Origin: Sipunculus nudus
Lineage: Eukaryota; Annelida; Sipuncula; Golfingiida; Sipunculidae
Direction of reading: 5' to 3'
Assembly: GCA_026874595.1 (NCBI GenBank)
Contig: CM049322.1
Location: forward strand, 60,764,886 to 60,828,885
DNA: 64,000 bases
Shown here: positions 45,365 through 58,959 of the stretch, piece by piece
Position numbering within the stretch: the stretch's first letter is position 1
Layout: each line of letters opens with the position of its first letter
Position numbers and translations under genes: made by a program
The notes under the pieces: generated by a model
Database searches by the model: none
What the model was told of the DNA's origin: nothing
The model's input: only the letters and a program-made list of their open reading frames with translations

Positions 45365-47470
45365 TATGATCATATTCATTTTAATTGAAATGAAAATAAA
45401 AAAATTTATAAAGCAAAAGACACTCTCATGATCGTTTATTTTGTCTTATGGCTGGAGATCGGGATATGCTTAAATCTTAAAGTATGCCTCGGGTACCTAA
45501 AATATATGGAAAAAATGTCTAATTTTCAGGAAAATTAGTGTGCCCAAGGATTAACACTTCTTACTTCTTTTAAAACCACATTATATATCATTGATGTAAA
45601 AAAGTCTTCAAAATGAGGAAGCCCCGTCCTTAAGTGTTATAATTTATCGTTAAGCCTTGTCGTTAAGTGTTAACCGTTAAGTGGTTTAAGGGCTGATTTC
45701 TTAAATGTGCCATTTGTTTGTACAGTGTTTTTCATTTTTTGTATCATTTCATCACGTTTTACCGACAGGTCGCTGTTGAAAGTATAGGTGTACGCGAAAG
45801 TTTATTTTCTGATGAAATTTAAATTTAAAGTAAAATTTCATATATACGCACACAGAGAAAAGGTCTGACAGGTGTTGCACGCGGACAGACAAGACCAAAA
45901 CGGTTTATTTTACATATATATTTATATATATACATACTAATAAATGTCACCGATATATTTAAATATATAACATATATAAATATATATAGAGGTACAACAA
46001 ATAATACCTCTTTTAATTTTTCAATTTCTGTTTTCTAACACTTAAGAATAACACTTAACACAAGACACTAGCCTAAGTGTGCTTAAGTCTTATTTTTAAC
46101 ACTTTACATAACACTTAAGCTTAAATAAAACTTAAGCTTAAGTGTTGTTGGCTTAAGTGTTAAGCTCCTGTAACACTTAGTCTTACGTGTTGTTGTTACT
46201 TAACACTTAAGCTTACGTGTTGTTGCTACATAACACTTAACCTTAAGTGTTAAAAGCAAAGTGTTATTAAGTGTTATCAAGTATTAAGTGTTATATGCTA
46301 AGTGTTATTAAGTGTTATCAAATATTAAGTCTTTATAAGCTAAGTGTTAATAAGTGTTATCAAATATTAATTCGTTATATGCCAAGTGTCATTAATAGGC
46401 AATTAAGGGTATTATTTAACTCTATTTTACTATGGTATTTAACTGTCTTTCACCAATGCAATTGACTGGATTTTTATATGTTATTAAACTGTATTTTTAC
46501 ATGATATTAAATTGTTGTTTGACCGAGCATTCATCTGTATTTTACCATGATATTTATCGCTATTTTACGAGTGTGTTTTGTTTGTTCGGAACCAGAAAAA
46601 AGACAGCATATTTTATTCAATATGAAATATTTTTTTTTCAAGAAAAATATTTTTTTATTTAATAAAAAAAAAGATTATTGGTGATATAATACTTTATTAT
46701 ATATATTTCGGCGCGTATTTTTGACCGTTTGGAAACACCTGGAAATTATGATCATATTCATTTTAATTGAAATGAAAATAAAAAAATTTATAAAGCAAAA
46801 GACACTCTCATGATCGTTTATTTTGTCTTATGGCTGGAGATCGGGATATGCTTAAATCTTAAAGTATGCCTCGGGTACCTAAAATATATGGAAAAAATGT
46901 CTAATTTTCAGAAAAATTAGTGTGCCCAAGGATTAACACTTCTTACTTCTTTTAAAACCACATTATATATCATTGATGTAAAAAAGTCTTCAAAATGAGG
47001 AAGCCCCGTCCTTAAGTGTTATAATTTATCGTTAAGCCTTGTCGTTAAGTGTTAACCGTTAAGTGGTTTAAGGGCTGATTTCTTAAATGTGCCATTTGTT
47101 TGTACAGTGTTTTTCATTTTTTGTATCATTTCATCACGTTTTACCGACAGGTCGCTGTTGAAAGTATAGGTGTACGCGAAAGTTTATTTTCTGATGAAAT
47201 TTAAATTTAAAGTAAAATTTCATATATACGCACACAGAGAAAAGGTCTGACAGGTGTTGCACGCGGTCAGACAAGACCAAAACGGTTTATTTTACATATA
47301 TATATATATATATATATACATACTAATAAATGTCACCGATATATTTAAATATATAACATATATAAATATATATAGAGGTACAACGACAGCATCCAGTTCC
47401 CACTAAAGGCATTATTACTCCACCAGGTGGCGCTTAGTGTCTTAAAATACCTCTTTTAATTTTTCAATTT
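45327..47470. repeat. 1,382-bp direct duplication
   Basis: CGGCGCGTATTTTTGACC starts at 45,327 and again at 46,709; the copies run alongside for about 700 bases with few differences. They part near 46,000 and 47,385, where the second copy has an extra segment of about 63 bp carrying a CTCF-consensus motif. Confidence 0.87.
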
Positions 47471-49640
47471 CTGTTTTCTAACACACTTAACACAAGACAC
47501 TAGCCTAAGTGTTAAGGTCAATGTTAATGAATAACACATAAACATGCTTAAGTCTTATTTTTAACACTTTACATAACACTTAAGCTTAAATAAAACTTAA
47601 GCTTAAGTGTTATGTAACCGCAACACGTTAGCTCCTGTAACACTTAGTCTTACGTGTTGTTGTTACTTAACACTTAAGGATAACACATAAACTTACGTGT
47701 TATCGTTAAGTGTTATGTTAAGTGTAAAAAGCAACACTTTACGCCTAAGTGATCTTACGTGTTACTGATTCTTTACCATTTAAGCTTACGTGTTATTTTT
47801 CTTAAGTTTTAAACAATAACACTTAGGACACCACTTACTATTAAGTGTTAGAAAAATAACACGTAAGGTTACTTAATCGTCTTAAAGTGTTATTTTTTAA
47901 CACTTAACACAACACTTAAACTTAATTCTAAAGAAATAACACTTACGTTTAGGTGTAAAAAAACAACACTTAACAGAACACGTTAGACTAAGTGGTCTTA
48001 CGTGTTACTTAAGCTTACGTGTTATTCTTAAGTGTAAAAAATAACACCTAACATAACACTCCAGGACAACACCTAAGCTTACGTGTTATTTTTGCAGTTT
48101 TGGTTTGCTTTTTTTTTCATTTTTTGTATCATTTTATCACGCTTATAAGTGTACACTAAAGCTCAATTTTTTTATGAAATTTAATTAAAATTGAAGTTTA
48201 AACGACCAAGTGTTAAACGGAAAAGGTCAAGTGTTAAACTGCACAGACCAGGGGCGGTCATTTGAGGGATATTGAAATTTGTAGCCCAATTCAAGTTCAG
48301 CAAATGGAGACCAGCCGTCAGATTTTCCTCAACATTTCAGAGGCTAAAGAGGAGTTCAAATAAAAAAACTATATACTTACTTAGATATTGTGATTTAAAA
48401 AATAGCAAAATTATTTAACTTTTGAGTTCTAATAGTGTATACAATACCATGGTATTTACCTCTGTTTTACCATGGCAAGTAACTGTTTATTTGCATCGAT
48501 GAAATTAAACTGTAGGCATTTCACTGTAAATTTTACCATGTTATTCCAAAAGTAATTCCCACGGTAATAGACTTAATTATGCGGTCATTTGATTCAAGTT
48601 CACCAAATGGAGACCAGCCGTTTCAGAGGCTAAAGACTTAGATATTGAGATTTGAAAAATAGCAAAATTTCAGCAGATTACAGGCACTTAATATAATCCC
48701 GATTTGAGTTCACAGAATGAGAACCCGCCCTCAGATTTCTTTTAATTTTTGTTGAAGAGACCTTAATAATTTCAGATCAATTAACGAAATACTTTCAATC
48801 CCGTACCATTTTGCAAATCCCCATAGAATAAACAATTATCTCTCAAAATTTGAATAATTAAACACCTAATGAGGTATTTCATAATAACGGTGTATTTCAC
48901 AATTACGAGGTATTTCATAATAACGAAGATGAAGCTCCCAAAGCACGTCTTGCCGGTCACCCATTACCTTGAAAACCATACATTATTATCTAGATGATTT
49001 CGGCAAGACATATATACATACCTACACCTATAAAGGGCTTAAGTGTTAGCGTATGTGTTATATCTAACAGCAGCCTTGAATTTTTTCAAAATGCCCCTCC
49101 AACAATTTCGTAAGTGTTATTCTATAACACTTATGCTAACACTTAAGAACACCACTTAATGTAAAGCGTTCTTAAGTGTTATTTTTAACACGTAACACAA
49201 CACTTAAACTTAAGTCTCCAGAAACAACACTATGTTTAAGTGTAAAAAGCAGCACTTAACAATTGTTTTTTCACATATTCCATCTTTCAAGACTCGGTGC
49301 TGTTGAGTGTCGGCATGTGTTGTCGTTAAGAGTCGTTATTAAGTCTTATTAAGTGTTATCAAGATAAAGCTTAGCCGTATACTTTGATTCATGCAAGTTT
49401 CTTAAGCATTACTAAGTGTTATTGAGTATTGAGTGGTTATATGCTAAGTTTCATTAAGTGTTAGGGATTTTGGATTTTTTTTTATATATTCCATCCTTCC
49501 ATATATCCTAAGTGTTATTAAGTCTTCTCGAGAATTAAGTGGTTATATGGTAGGTTTTATTAAGTGTTAGGGACTTTGAAATTTTTGTCGTCCTGTTTTA
49601 AGTCTTGTCCTTAAGTGTAACCTTTAAGTGGTTTATTGAG
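46039..49640. repeat. TTAAGTG/CACTTAA-rich region
   Basis: The heptamer TTAAGTG or its complement occurs 11 times between 46,039 and 46,314 and is again frequent in 47,500-48,080 and 49,040-49,640, often as palindromes such as ACTTAAGCTTAAGT, with TTACGTGTTA as a recurring variant. There is no fixed period. The start of the unit (30,580-30,800) has a thinner version. No coding sequence is recognised. Confidence 0.75.
47420..47432 (+). promoter_or_regulatory. CTCF-consensus motif in a 63-bp insertion
   Basis: CCACCAGGTGGCG fits the CTCF core at all 13 positions, on the + strand, opposite to the motifs in the modules. It lies in the 63-bp segment that separates the second copy of the 1,382-bp duplication from the first. 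Confidence 0.5.
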
Positions 49641-51047
49641 CTTGTTTCTTAAATATGCCGTTTTTAAGTTTTTTTTTCATTTTGACAGTAAAATTCCGAC
49701 CGGTGGCGCCTGCGCTCAGGCAGAGGAGGAGATCCGACAGGTGTCGCCTGTGCCTAAGTGTTGACGTAAACAGCTAAGTGGTTATATTTTATAAACTAGG
49801 GTTATGTTTTTAAATTGAAAACAAATAAAGTCTGAAGTGTCGAGACGTGTTTAAACAATGAAGAAAAAATCAAGGAATTCAAATTTTTGGGGGGCTGACG
49901 CGTAAACCGAGTGATTCCCTGTAATAGGAGACGCAGAAGTTACCCTAACTAACCCTAGGGTTGCGGTTAGGGGCATTCACATGATTTTAATTGTTTAAAA
50001 GCTTTTAAAAAAACGAGGCAAATGATATTTTCAAACGTCCAAGGGTGGAAAACATTTGACATGGACCAGTTTGATCGAACCGTCACAAAACAAATCGTTG
50101 CGATGCGGGCGGCGAGCCAACAGGGCCAACAAAATATGTAGAAAATGCAAAAAAATGAAATATGCAAATTACTTTAATTTAAAATAATTTAAAACGAACA
50201 CAAGCATACCAGGAACAGGGCAACCAGGTAGATGGACAACGTTACAGAAAAGAAATATACAAAAGAGCAGTTTTATGCAGAATACGAGATATTTGAATAT
50301 GAAAATTTAAAAAATTAAACTTTTTAAATATTAAATTATTTAAATTTAAATTCCTGTAAATGGGTTCAGAACGATTCACTTAGTGGACAGGTGAAAGAAA
50401 AAGTCCAAATATGGGCGTTTTTTGGGTATTTTAAGGCGATTTTAGAAATCCAGGTTGAGGGTTAAGTGGTAACAGCTCGCTTAAGTGTTAAGCAATTAAA
50501 CTCAATTAAAATTAAAACTTTTCAAGTTAAAATTTTTTTCTCTTTTCTTAACATTCAATGTTAATGAGTTTCATCAATTTTCATTGGTTTGGATCTGAAA
50601 AGTGGAAAAATAAAGAAATTAGGAGAGCTTATTGAAAAAGCTAGGTATCAAGCCATTTGGTCAAACCCTGGCGGTCAAGGTGGGGTCAGCAGCGTCAGGC
50701 GGCACCCCGTCTTGACCAGAAATTCAGAAAAAAATTCCGCCCACTTTTAAACTATGCAGAGGAGTAGAAATTTTATTTTTTTCAATTTTAGGCATTATAA
50801 CACTGATCTGACCAGTGGTCAGTTTGGGGCAGACCCTCTATTATTTCTTTATAAATAGTTACCTTTAAAAAAATGGCTCATCAAAATTGTCTGAATTTTG
50901 AAAAATAAAGAAGAAAAAAGACTGTTTCTGTCCTCAAAAGAAGGATAGGGTGAAAAGCTCAAACATTATCACAATTGCCAATCGATCGAGAAAAATTGTT
51001 TTGTTAACTTTTTCAATGATTACTTAGCGGTTAGCGAACGGCTCTAC
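49641..51047. other. End of unit A, no recognised gene
   Basis: Contains an inverted telomere-like patch at 49,942-49,973 (CCCTAACTAACCC then TAGGGTTGCGGTTAGGGG), AT-rich sequence and a minus-strand open frame of 66 codons with no domain. It runs directly into the TTAGGG tract of unit B. Confidence 0.5.
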
Positions 51048-51098
51048 TTAGGGTTAGGGTTAGGGTTAGGGTTAGGGTTAGGGTTAGGGTTAGGGTTA
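51048..51098 (+). repeat. Interstitial telomeric repeat, unit B
   Basis: Eight and a half perfect TTAGGG repeats. They are more regular than the tract of unit A, which has TTAGG variants. The tract joins the end of unit A to the start of unit B. Confidence 0.96.
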
Positions 51099-53122
51099 GA
51101 TACCGGACGTTAGTCACCACTTAGACACAACTTAACAAGACTTAGGGGAGCCTTAAGTGGGTTTTGGTCTTAAGTGACTTGCTTAAGTATGCGACACTTA
51201 GACTAACGTGTTAAAACGCTAACCACGAAACACCCCTATACTAACCCTGGGTTATCACACTGCTTAAGCAAAATTTTCAACACTTACACAGGATATAACT
51301 CAAATGACTTACTGCTTAAGCAGCCGATTAAGTTGACTTACTTAAATTTACTTAACAAATTTTAAATTTTTCGGGGCAAAATGATACCGGAAGGTGGCGC
51401 CCCCCATTGACCACTGCGGCCATCGCTGGCACTAAATTCCAGGGTTAGGACACTTCTGCTTAGGTGTTGGCTAAGTCAAAAACATATATTGGTCAATCAC
51501 AATGACCAGAGGTCATTAGCGAGGCTACAGTGTACAGGGTTAGGTGCAGTGGACAATTCTTGACCCCAAAAAAATAAAAGCGCACATTTTTATGGAAAAT
51601 TTGAATTTTAACAGAATTTATAAAAGTTTGACCCCATCTGACCGGTCAAGGCCGATTGAAATAAAGGCTTTACGGTAGAGATGGCCGCCCCCATACGGTC
51701 AGCCGGCGGCCATTGTGGGCGGAGAGGGAGAGGGAGAGTGGGCAAACCCCCTGGTTTACTTAGGCTCCAAAACGTAGGGGAGACAGAGGGTTCGCCCACA
51801 CGCGGCTGACCGGTTCCACTGACCACAGGTTAAGGCGTTACCCAACACTTAACGGCAGGGGGCGCGACTGACAGTATAGTTGAATTAAAAATTTAAAATA
51901 CTAAACAGATATACTGTAAACTTTTTGTACACTTGGACAGATTTTGAAAATTAAATTAAAAAAAAATTAATTTTTAAAAACTCCGCAAAATCCTGGCTTT
52001 TTGGGCAACCTTGACCAACAAACGTCATAATTTGACGAGAAGCAGTAAACTGGACCGTGGGACACAAGTTTTGAAAAATTAAATTGAAAACTTTTGAAAA
52101 TAAACGATTTTTTCTAAATTTCCCTGTTAACCTACCTAAGGGTTAGAATACCACTTATTGACCAGCGTATCGACTTTCGATTACCATCTGTCCGCCAGGG
52201 GTCGCTGCGTTTCAACGTGAATTTGTTCTTACATGAGTAGTTATGTGGGTGTGAATATATATATATATATATTTATGTATATATATATATATATATTTAT
52301 ATATATAACGGCATAATATGACGAGAAGCAGTAAACTGGGCCGTGGGACACAAGTTTTGAAAAATTAAATTGAAAACTTTTGAAAATAAACGATTTTTTC
52401 TAAATTTCCCTGTTAACCTACCTAAGGGTTAGAATACCACTTATTGACCAGCGTATCGACTTTCGATTACCATCTGTCCGCCAGGGGTCGCTGCGTTTCA
52501 ACGTGAATTTGTTCTTACATGAGTAGTTATGTGGGTGTGAATATATATATATATATATATATTTATGTATATATATATATATATTTATATATATAACGGC
52601 ATAATATGACGAGAAGCAGTAAACTGGGCGTGGGACACAAGTTTTGAAAATTTAATTTGAAAACTTTTGGAAATAACCGGCTTTTTCTACAGTTCACTGT
52701 GAACCTACCTAAGGGTTAGTAGATAACACTTAACACAAACTCTTTAAAAAATCAATCACGCTATTCAAAAAAGGTCTTTTTTCAACAGGATGTGTGTTTC
52801 CAAAAGACATAAATAATTAATAATTAATTAAAAAAACAATAAATGTTACAATGCTGTTTGTATACTTGGATCCTGGCTTTTTGGGCCACCTTGACCAAAT
52901 TGTAATTAAAATTTAATGTAAAACTACACAGGAGTATATAACTATACATATGTATATATATATATATATGGAGAGAGATACTAGTCCGACAAACACAAGG
53001 GTTATCTGTTAAAATCCCGTTCATTTGGACACAAGCTGATAAGCCTAGGTCGCCCTCTGGTGGCAGGAACATTAACTATTTTGCCTGACTGGCCTCAATA
53101 TTCTTTTATAGTACATATATAT

Positions 53123-53157
<35 letters not shown>

Positions 53158-56100
53158 GCCTACGAGTTTGCGTACGTTGGTTCAAGCACGGCAAAACTTG
53201 AACAGTATAACGAGGTTGTACATTATAACGAGGTTGGACATTAAAACGAGGTTGTTCATTCTAACCATGTTGTTCATTTTAACCACATTGTTCATTTTAA
53301 CCAGGTTGATCATTTTAACGAGGTTGGACATTATAACCAGGTCGATCGTTTTAACGGGGTTGGACCCAGGGTTGTTGATCTGTTAAAATCCCTTTCATTT
53401 GGACCCGTTATTTTCACCAAATGGGTCCAGCCGGTCTTCTGGCCCATAAGCCTGGGTCGCCCCCTGGTGGCAGGAACAGTAACTGTTTCTTAGCTCGCAC
53501 ACCTTTCATCTAATTGGCCTCATTAATTGATTTACCATTCATAAATTACCAAGAAACCGCCAGGAATTATGAAATAATATACATAACGTAAACGCAGTAT
53601 TTTAAATATAAAAAGGTGGAAAAAAAGGAAAAAAAGTAAACCATTCCCCGCCGCGGATTCGAACCCCCAACCTCCTATATAACTCTTAATGTTGACAATT
53701 TTTCACCAGCCCCGACCTGCCGTGGTGTGATCTTTATTCCCTGTGTCGAATGCCAATGAGATTCAGTGAATGAAAACAAACACAATTCTGAAATTTTTTA
53801 GAAGGGTAGGCCTAAGCCAAGGATGCCCCCCGGCGGCATGGACAATAACCATTTCTGAGTTTGCGCACCACATTCATATGATTGTCAATTACTATTGTTT
53901 CATGTAGATTAACAAAAAGGGAAGGATAATTTACGTCTGAGACCATTTTTTAATACAATAATACATGTCAAAGTTAGGTAATGCGACATCCCGCCAAGCC
54001 ACCTTTTCACATTTTGAAATTACAAACCCCTACTAAGGGTAAACTGTAAACAATTCTTTATTTATTCTAAACCAATTTTTGGTTATATTTATTCAAGTAC
54101 AATGTTTTTCCAGTGTTTATATTTATAATATTATATATGGTATGATATAAAGATTACTACACAGGACTGTTATATTATCTGGGTCGTTGTTATAGCGACC
54201 TCATTTCTCTCGGCTCAAGCCAGCACACCGGGTGCCCCGAGGGCCCAGACAGAAATAGACACAGTGTAACAAAGCCGTCTGGCCCGCGCCAAAAGCCAGA
54301 CAGTCGGCGCATATTTTTGACCGTTTGGAAACACCTGGAAATTATGATCATATTTATTTTAATTGAAATGAAAATAAAAAAATTTATAAAGCAAAAAAAG
54401 ACATGTGTGTTTCCAAAAGACATAAATAATTAATAATTAATTAAAAAAACAATAAATGTTACAATGCTGTTTGTATACTTGGATCCTGGCTTTTTGGGCC
54501 ACCTTGACCAAATTTTAATTAAAATTTAATGTAAAACTACACAGGAGTATATAACTATACATATGTATATATATATATATACGGAGAGAGATACTAGTCC
54601 GACAAACACAAGGGTTATCTGTTAAAATCCCTTTCATTTGGACACAAGCTGATAAGCCTAGGTCGCCCTCTGGTGGCAGGAACATTAACTATTTTGCCTG
54701 ACTGGCCTCAATATTCTTTTATAGTACATATATATTATATACATATATATATATATATATGTTTGCCTACGAGTTTGCGTACGTCGGTTCAAGCATGGCA
54801 AAACTTGAACAGTATAACGAGGTTGTACATTATAACGAGGTTGGACATTAAAACGAGGTTGTTCATTCTAACCATGTTGTTCATTTTAACCACATTGTTC
54901 ATTTTAACCAGGTTGATCATTTTAACGAGGTTGGACATTATAACCAGGTCGATCGTTTTAACGGGGTTGGACCCAGGGTTGTTGATCTGTTAAAATCCCT
55001 TTCATTTGGACCTGTTATTTTCACCAAATGGCCCATAAGCCTGGGTCGCCCCCTGGTGGCAGGAACAGTAACTGTTTCTTAGCTCGCACACCTTTCATCT
55101 AATTGGCCTCATTAATTGATTTACCATTCATAAATTACCAAGAAACCGCCAGGAATTATGAAATAATATACATAACGTGGAAAAAAAGGAAAAAAAGTAA
55201 ACCATTCCCCGCCGCGGATTCGAACCCCCAACCTCCTATATAACTCTTAATGTTGACAATTTTTCACCAGCCCCGACCTGCCGTGGTGTGATCTTTATTC
55301 CCTGTGTCGAATGCCAATGAGATTCAGTGAATGAAAACAAACACAAGTCTGAAATTTTTTAGAAGGGTAGGCCTAAGCCAAGGATGCCCCCCGGCGGCAT
55401 AGACAATAACAATTTCTGAGTTTGCGCACCACATTCATATGATTGTCAATTACTATTGTTTCATGTAGATTAACAAAAAGGGAAGGATAATTTACGTCTG
55501 AGACCATTTTTTAATACAATAATACATGTCAAAGTTAGGTAATGCGACATCCCGCCAAGCCACCTGTTCTAACCCAAAAAATATAACAATATCCGGGTGA
55601 CAACTCACATCCTTTTTTTTAATACCTAACGATGTGAAAGTTACCGTTATAATCCAACGGGTATTCTTCTAATATACATGTTTTGGTGAATAAGTGTACA
55701 CATCATGAACGTTTGTTCTTTTGGAATTATACTGCCGGAGCCAAGAAATTAAAAGCGACATGCCTGCAGAAAATGTAAGGCAAAAGTAGACGGCTCAAGA
55801 TATTTATTCGGAGTTAAAAGGAACAGAAAGCAAAGAATATTCTGAATAGTTCTATATAGAAACCGTGTAAAAAGTATGGATATTTCTCTAATAATTAAAG
55901 CCCGCACAGACGCCAATCTTTACAATAAAATCATATCACAACCAGACCGCCGGCACCAAGAAATTAAAAACGACACGCCCACAGAAAATATTCGGCAAAA
56001 ACAGACGGGTCATGATATTTATTCGGGGTAAAAAGAAACAGAGAGCAAGGAATATTCTTAACAGTTCTATAAAAAAAACCGTGTAGAAAGCATGGATATT

Positions 56101-58917
56101 TTTTTATTTACTAAAGCGCACATAGAGACCAATCTTTACAATAAAATCATACCGGCACCAGAATGCCGGCACCAAAAAATTAAAAACGACACGCTTACAG
56201 AAAATATTCGGCAAAAACAGACGGGTCTTGATATTTATTCATGGTAAAAACAAACAGAAACCAAAGAATATTCTCCACAGTGCTATATAAAAGTCGAGAA
56301 GAAAGTATGGATGTTATTTTAATTATTAAAGCCCGTAGAGAGGCCAATCTTTACAATAAAATCATATCGCAACCAGAGTACCGGCACCAAGAAATTAAAA
56401 ACGACACGCCTACAGAAAATATTCGGCAAAAACAGACGGCTCAAGATATTTAATCGGGGTAAAAAGGAGCAGAGAGCAAGGAATATTCCATACAGTACTA
56501 TATAAAAGTCGAGCAGAAAGTATGGATATTCTTTTAATTATTAAAGCCCGTACAGAGACCAATCTTTACAATAAAACCATATCGGAACCAGAGTGCCGAC
56601 ACCAAGAAATTAAAAACGACACGCCTACAGAAAATATTCGGCAAAAAGAGACGGGTCTTGAAATTTATTGGGGGTAAAAAGGAACAGAGAGCAAAGAATA
56701 TTCTCAACAGTTCTATATTAAAGTCGAGTAGAAAGTATGGATGTTCTTTTAATTATTAAAGCCCGTAGAGAGGCCAATCTTTACAATAAAATCATATCGC
56801 AAAAAGAGTACCGGCACCAAGAAATTAAAAACGACACGCCTACAGAAAATATTCGGCAAAAACAGACGGGTCATGATATTTATTCGGGGTTAAAGGAACA
56901 GAGAGCAAGGAATATTTTCAACATTTCTATGGAAAATATGACACATAACATCTAAAAAAAAACCACCTGACAATACAGCAGTCCTGCATCACACACATCA
57001 GGAAACACTCACGCAGACAGCCCCTGTCACGCTCAGACGTACCAGCACAGTCACGAGACGTGAACCTGTTACACCAAGAGTAAAATAACACAAACGCTAT
57101 GCCTTTTCTAGTTACACAGACGTTTATTGAATGTACAGAAAGTGATGACATACGATATGTCATGTACAATATATATATAATATATGTATATATGAAATAT
57201 ATGTGCATATATAATATATGTATATATGAAATATATGGGTATATATAATATATGTATATATGAAACGAAACCAGATATGGAAGATATATAGCTTATACAT
57301 GCATATCTACACAGCATATGTCAGTCAGAATCATATACATCAGTATGCGCCGTCTGAATAAATCAATCAAACAAATAAAACATATGATACAAGTACGTGC
57401 TTATACAAGTGGTACTGCTTTGCATTTGTGCAGATTCCCGGCAGAGAACGTCGACAGAGGAAAAAAGCTTCCAACATCATGTGCAGCACATATATCGTTA
57501 ACTGATATGGAAAAAAAAAATGAAATAAGGAATCCAAGTTGAAAACATTAGACATTAACACCTATATATATGTATATACATCTTTCTATCTACAGATATC
57601 TGTCAATCATATATTTACATTCATGAACGTCAACCCATAAACATAAGCAGGTACATGTTACCACATCGCATATTCTATATAGAAACTGTGATGTCCCTTA
57701 ACAAAACAGAACGAGGTATAATAATGTATAGATATGTGGCAGTAACGAAAATGTTAAACATACCACTCGTATTAACTAAAGAGGAAAGGGGTTTACAGAA
57801 CAACGGATTCACCGTTTAGCGATAAGACATATATGATAAACATACAAACAAAAGAACGTAATTTGAAATAAAAGCAAAATAATCTGTGGCACGTGTGATC
57901 CTTGTTAGGGATGGATGAGATTATTATTCGTCTGACTTCTACCCGTGTGACCTTTCTGGCATGGGTGTCCCTCAATATAGATAAAATCTACGCCAGCAGA
58001 GCTCACAGGGTCATTGAAGTACACAAGCTCCCCTACCACGGCAAGGTTATAGTCTCGGCAGGGGAGTAATATGTTTTATTGTTATCACAAAAGATACATG
58101 ACAGAAAAAAACGAAGCGCAGGTTTGACCGTGTCAGTCTGATGAGAACAAGGGACATAGGCACAGCAGACACTGGGCCCATCATATATACATACAGGGAA
58201 AACTATGTATGGGTAAGCAACATTAGCAAATAGAAAGGATGGAAGGGTTCACAAAAGAGTTGTAAACAAAAATATAAAAAATGGTGAGTACCAGATTACA
58301 AAACAAAGCATTATATTGCTCCAAACACAGGAAAGGGATTGGGAATAAACAACTGATAGGCAACAAGAGTATAAGTTGAGAAAACAATTCTTTGGTAAGT
58401 AAAAAATTATGCATGACCTGAACCATGAGAAACGTGTAATGGGTATGTAAGACCAAGAGACAGGCTGGAAGTATTATCATAACTATAACGGAACGACAGC
58501 CCACGAACATACACCTTTCAAGGTAAGCATGACGGAAGGCAAAATGGAAAAGGGCACGCAAGGACAAAATGTTTGGTAAGAAACAAATATCAGCTGGAAG
58601 GATTTGGCGATCATTACAGAAGGCTCAAAAAAGACAACGACATATCTACCCACAGATTGTGCGTCGGACACATATATGACCAAACAAAAGAGGTCCGTTT
58701 TATAGGACGACAGATGATGTTCACGGATAGCATTCAAAGCAGCACATTGCCCATGAAAAGGAAAAGTAATATGATAGCAACATGACAACAGATCTGAAAA
58801 TAAAATCGGGTAAGTAATACTCTACGAGGTAAAGACAAAATCTGATGGCGCCATGTTACATACGTAAATGTAGTGTTTAGGGTTCGGGGTAATTATATGT
58901 GGATGTACTGAATGCAC

Positions 58918-58959
<42 letters not shown>

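Larger units (their letters stand above)
30479..51047. repeat. Duplicated unit A, about 20.57 kb
   Basis: Unit A starts at a TTAGGG tract and ends where the next TTAGGG tract starts. From 30,559 it matches unit B at an offset of 20,541 to 20,539 up to 33,803; from 35,274 the offset is 19,068, and after about 43,920 it is 19,066. The only large difference is the element at 33,804-35,272, absent from unit B. I saw only scattered single-base differences over the rest. The part 44,935-51,047 has no counterpart in the window because unit B is cut at 64,000. The layout is that of a tandem array; a false duplication in the assembly is the main alternative. Confidence 0.88.
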
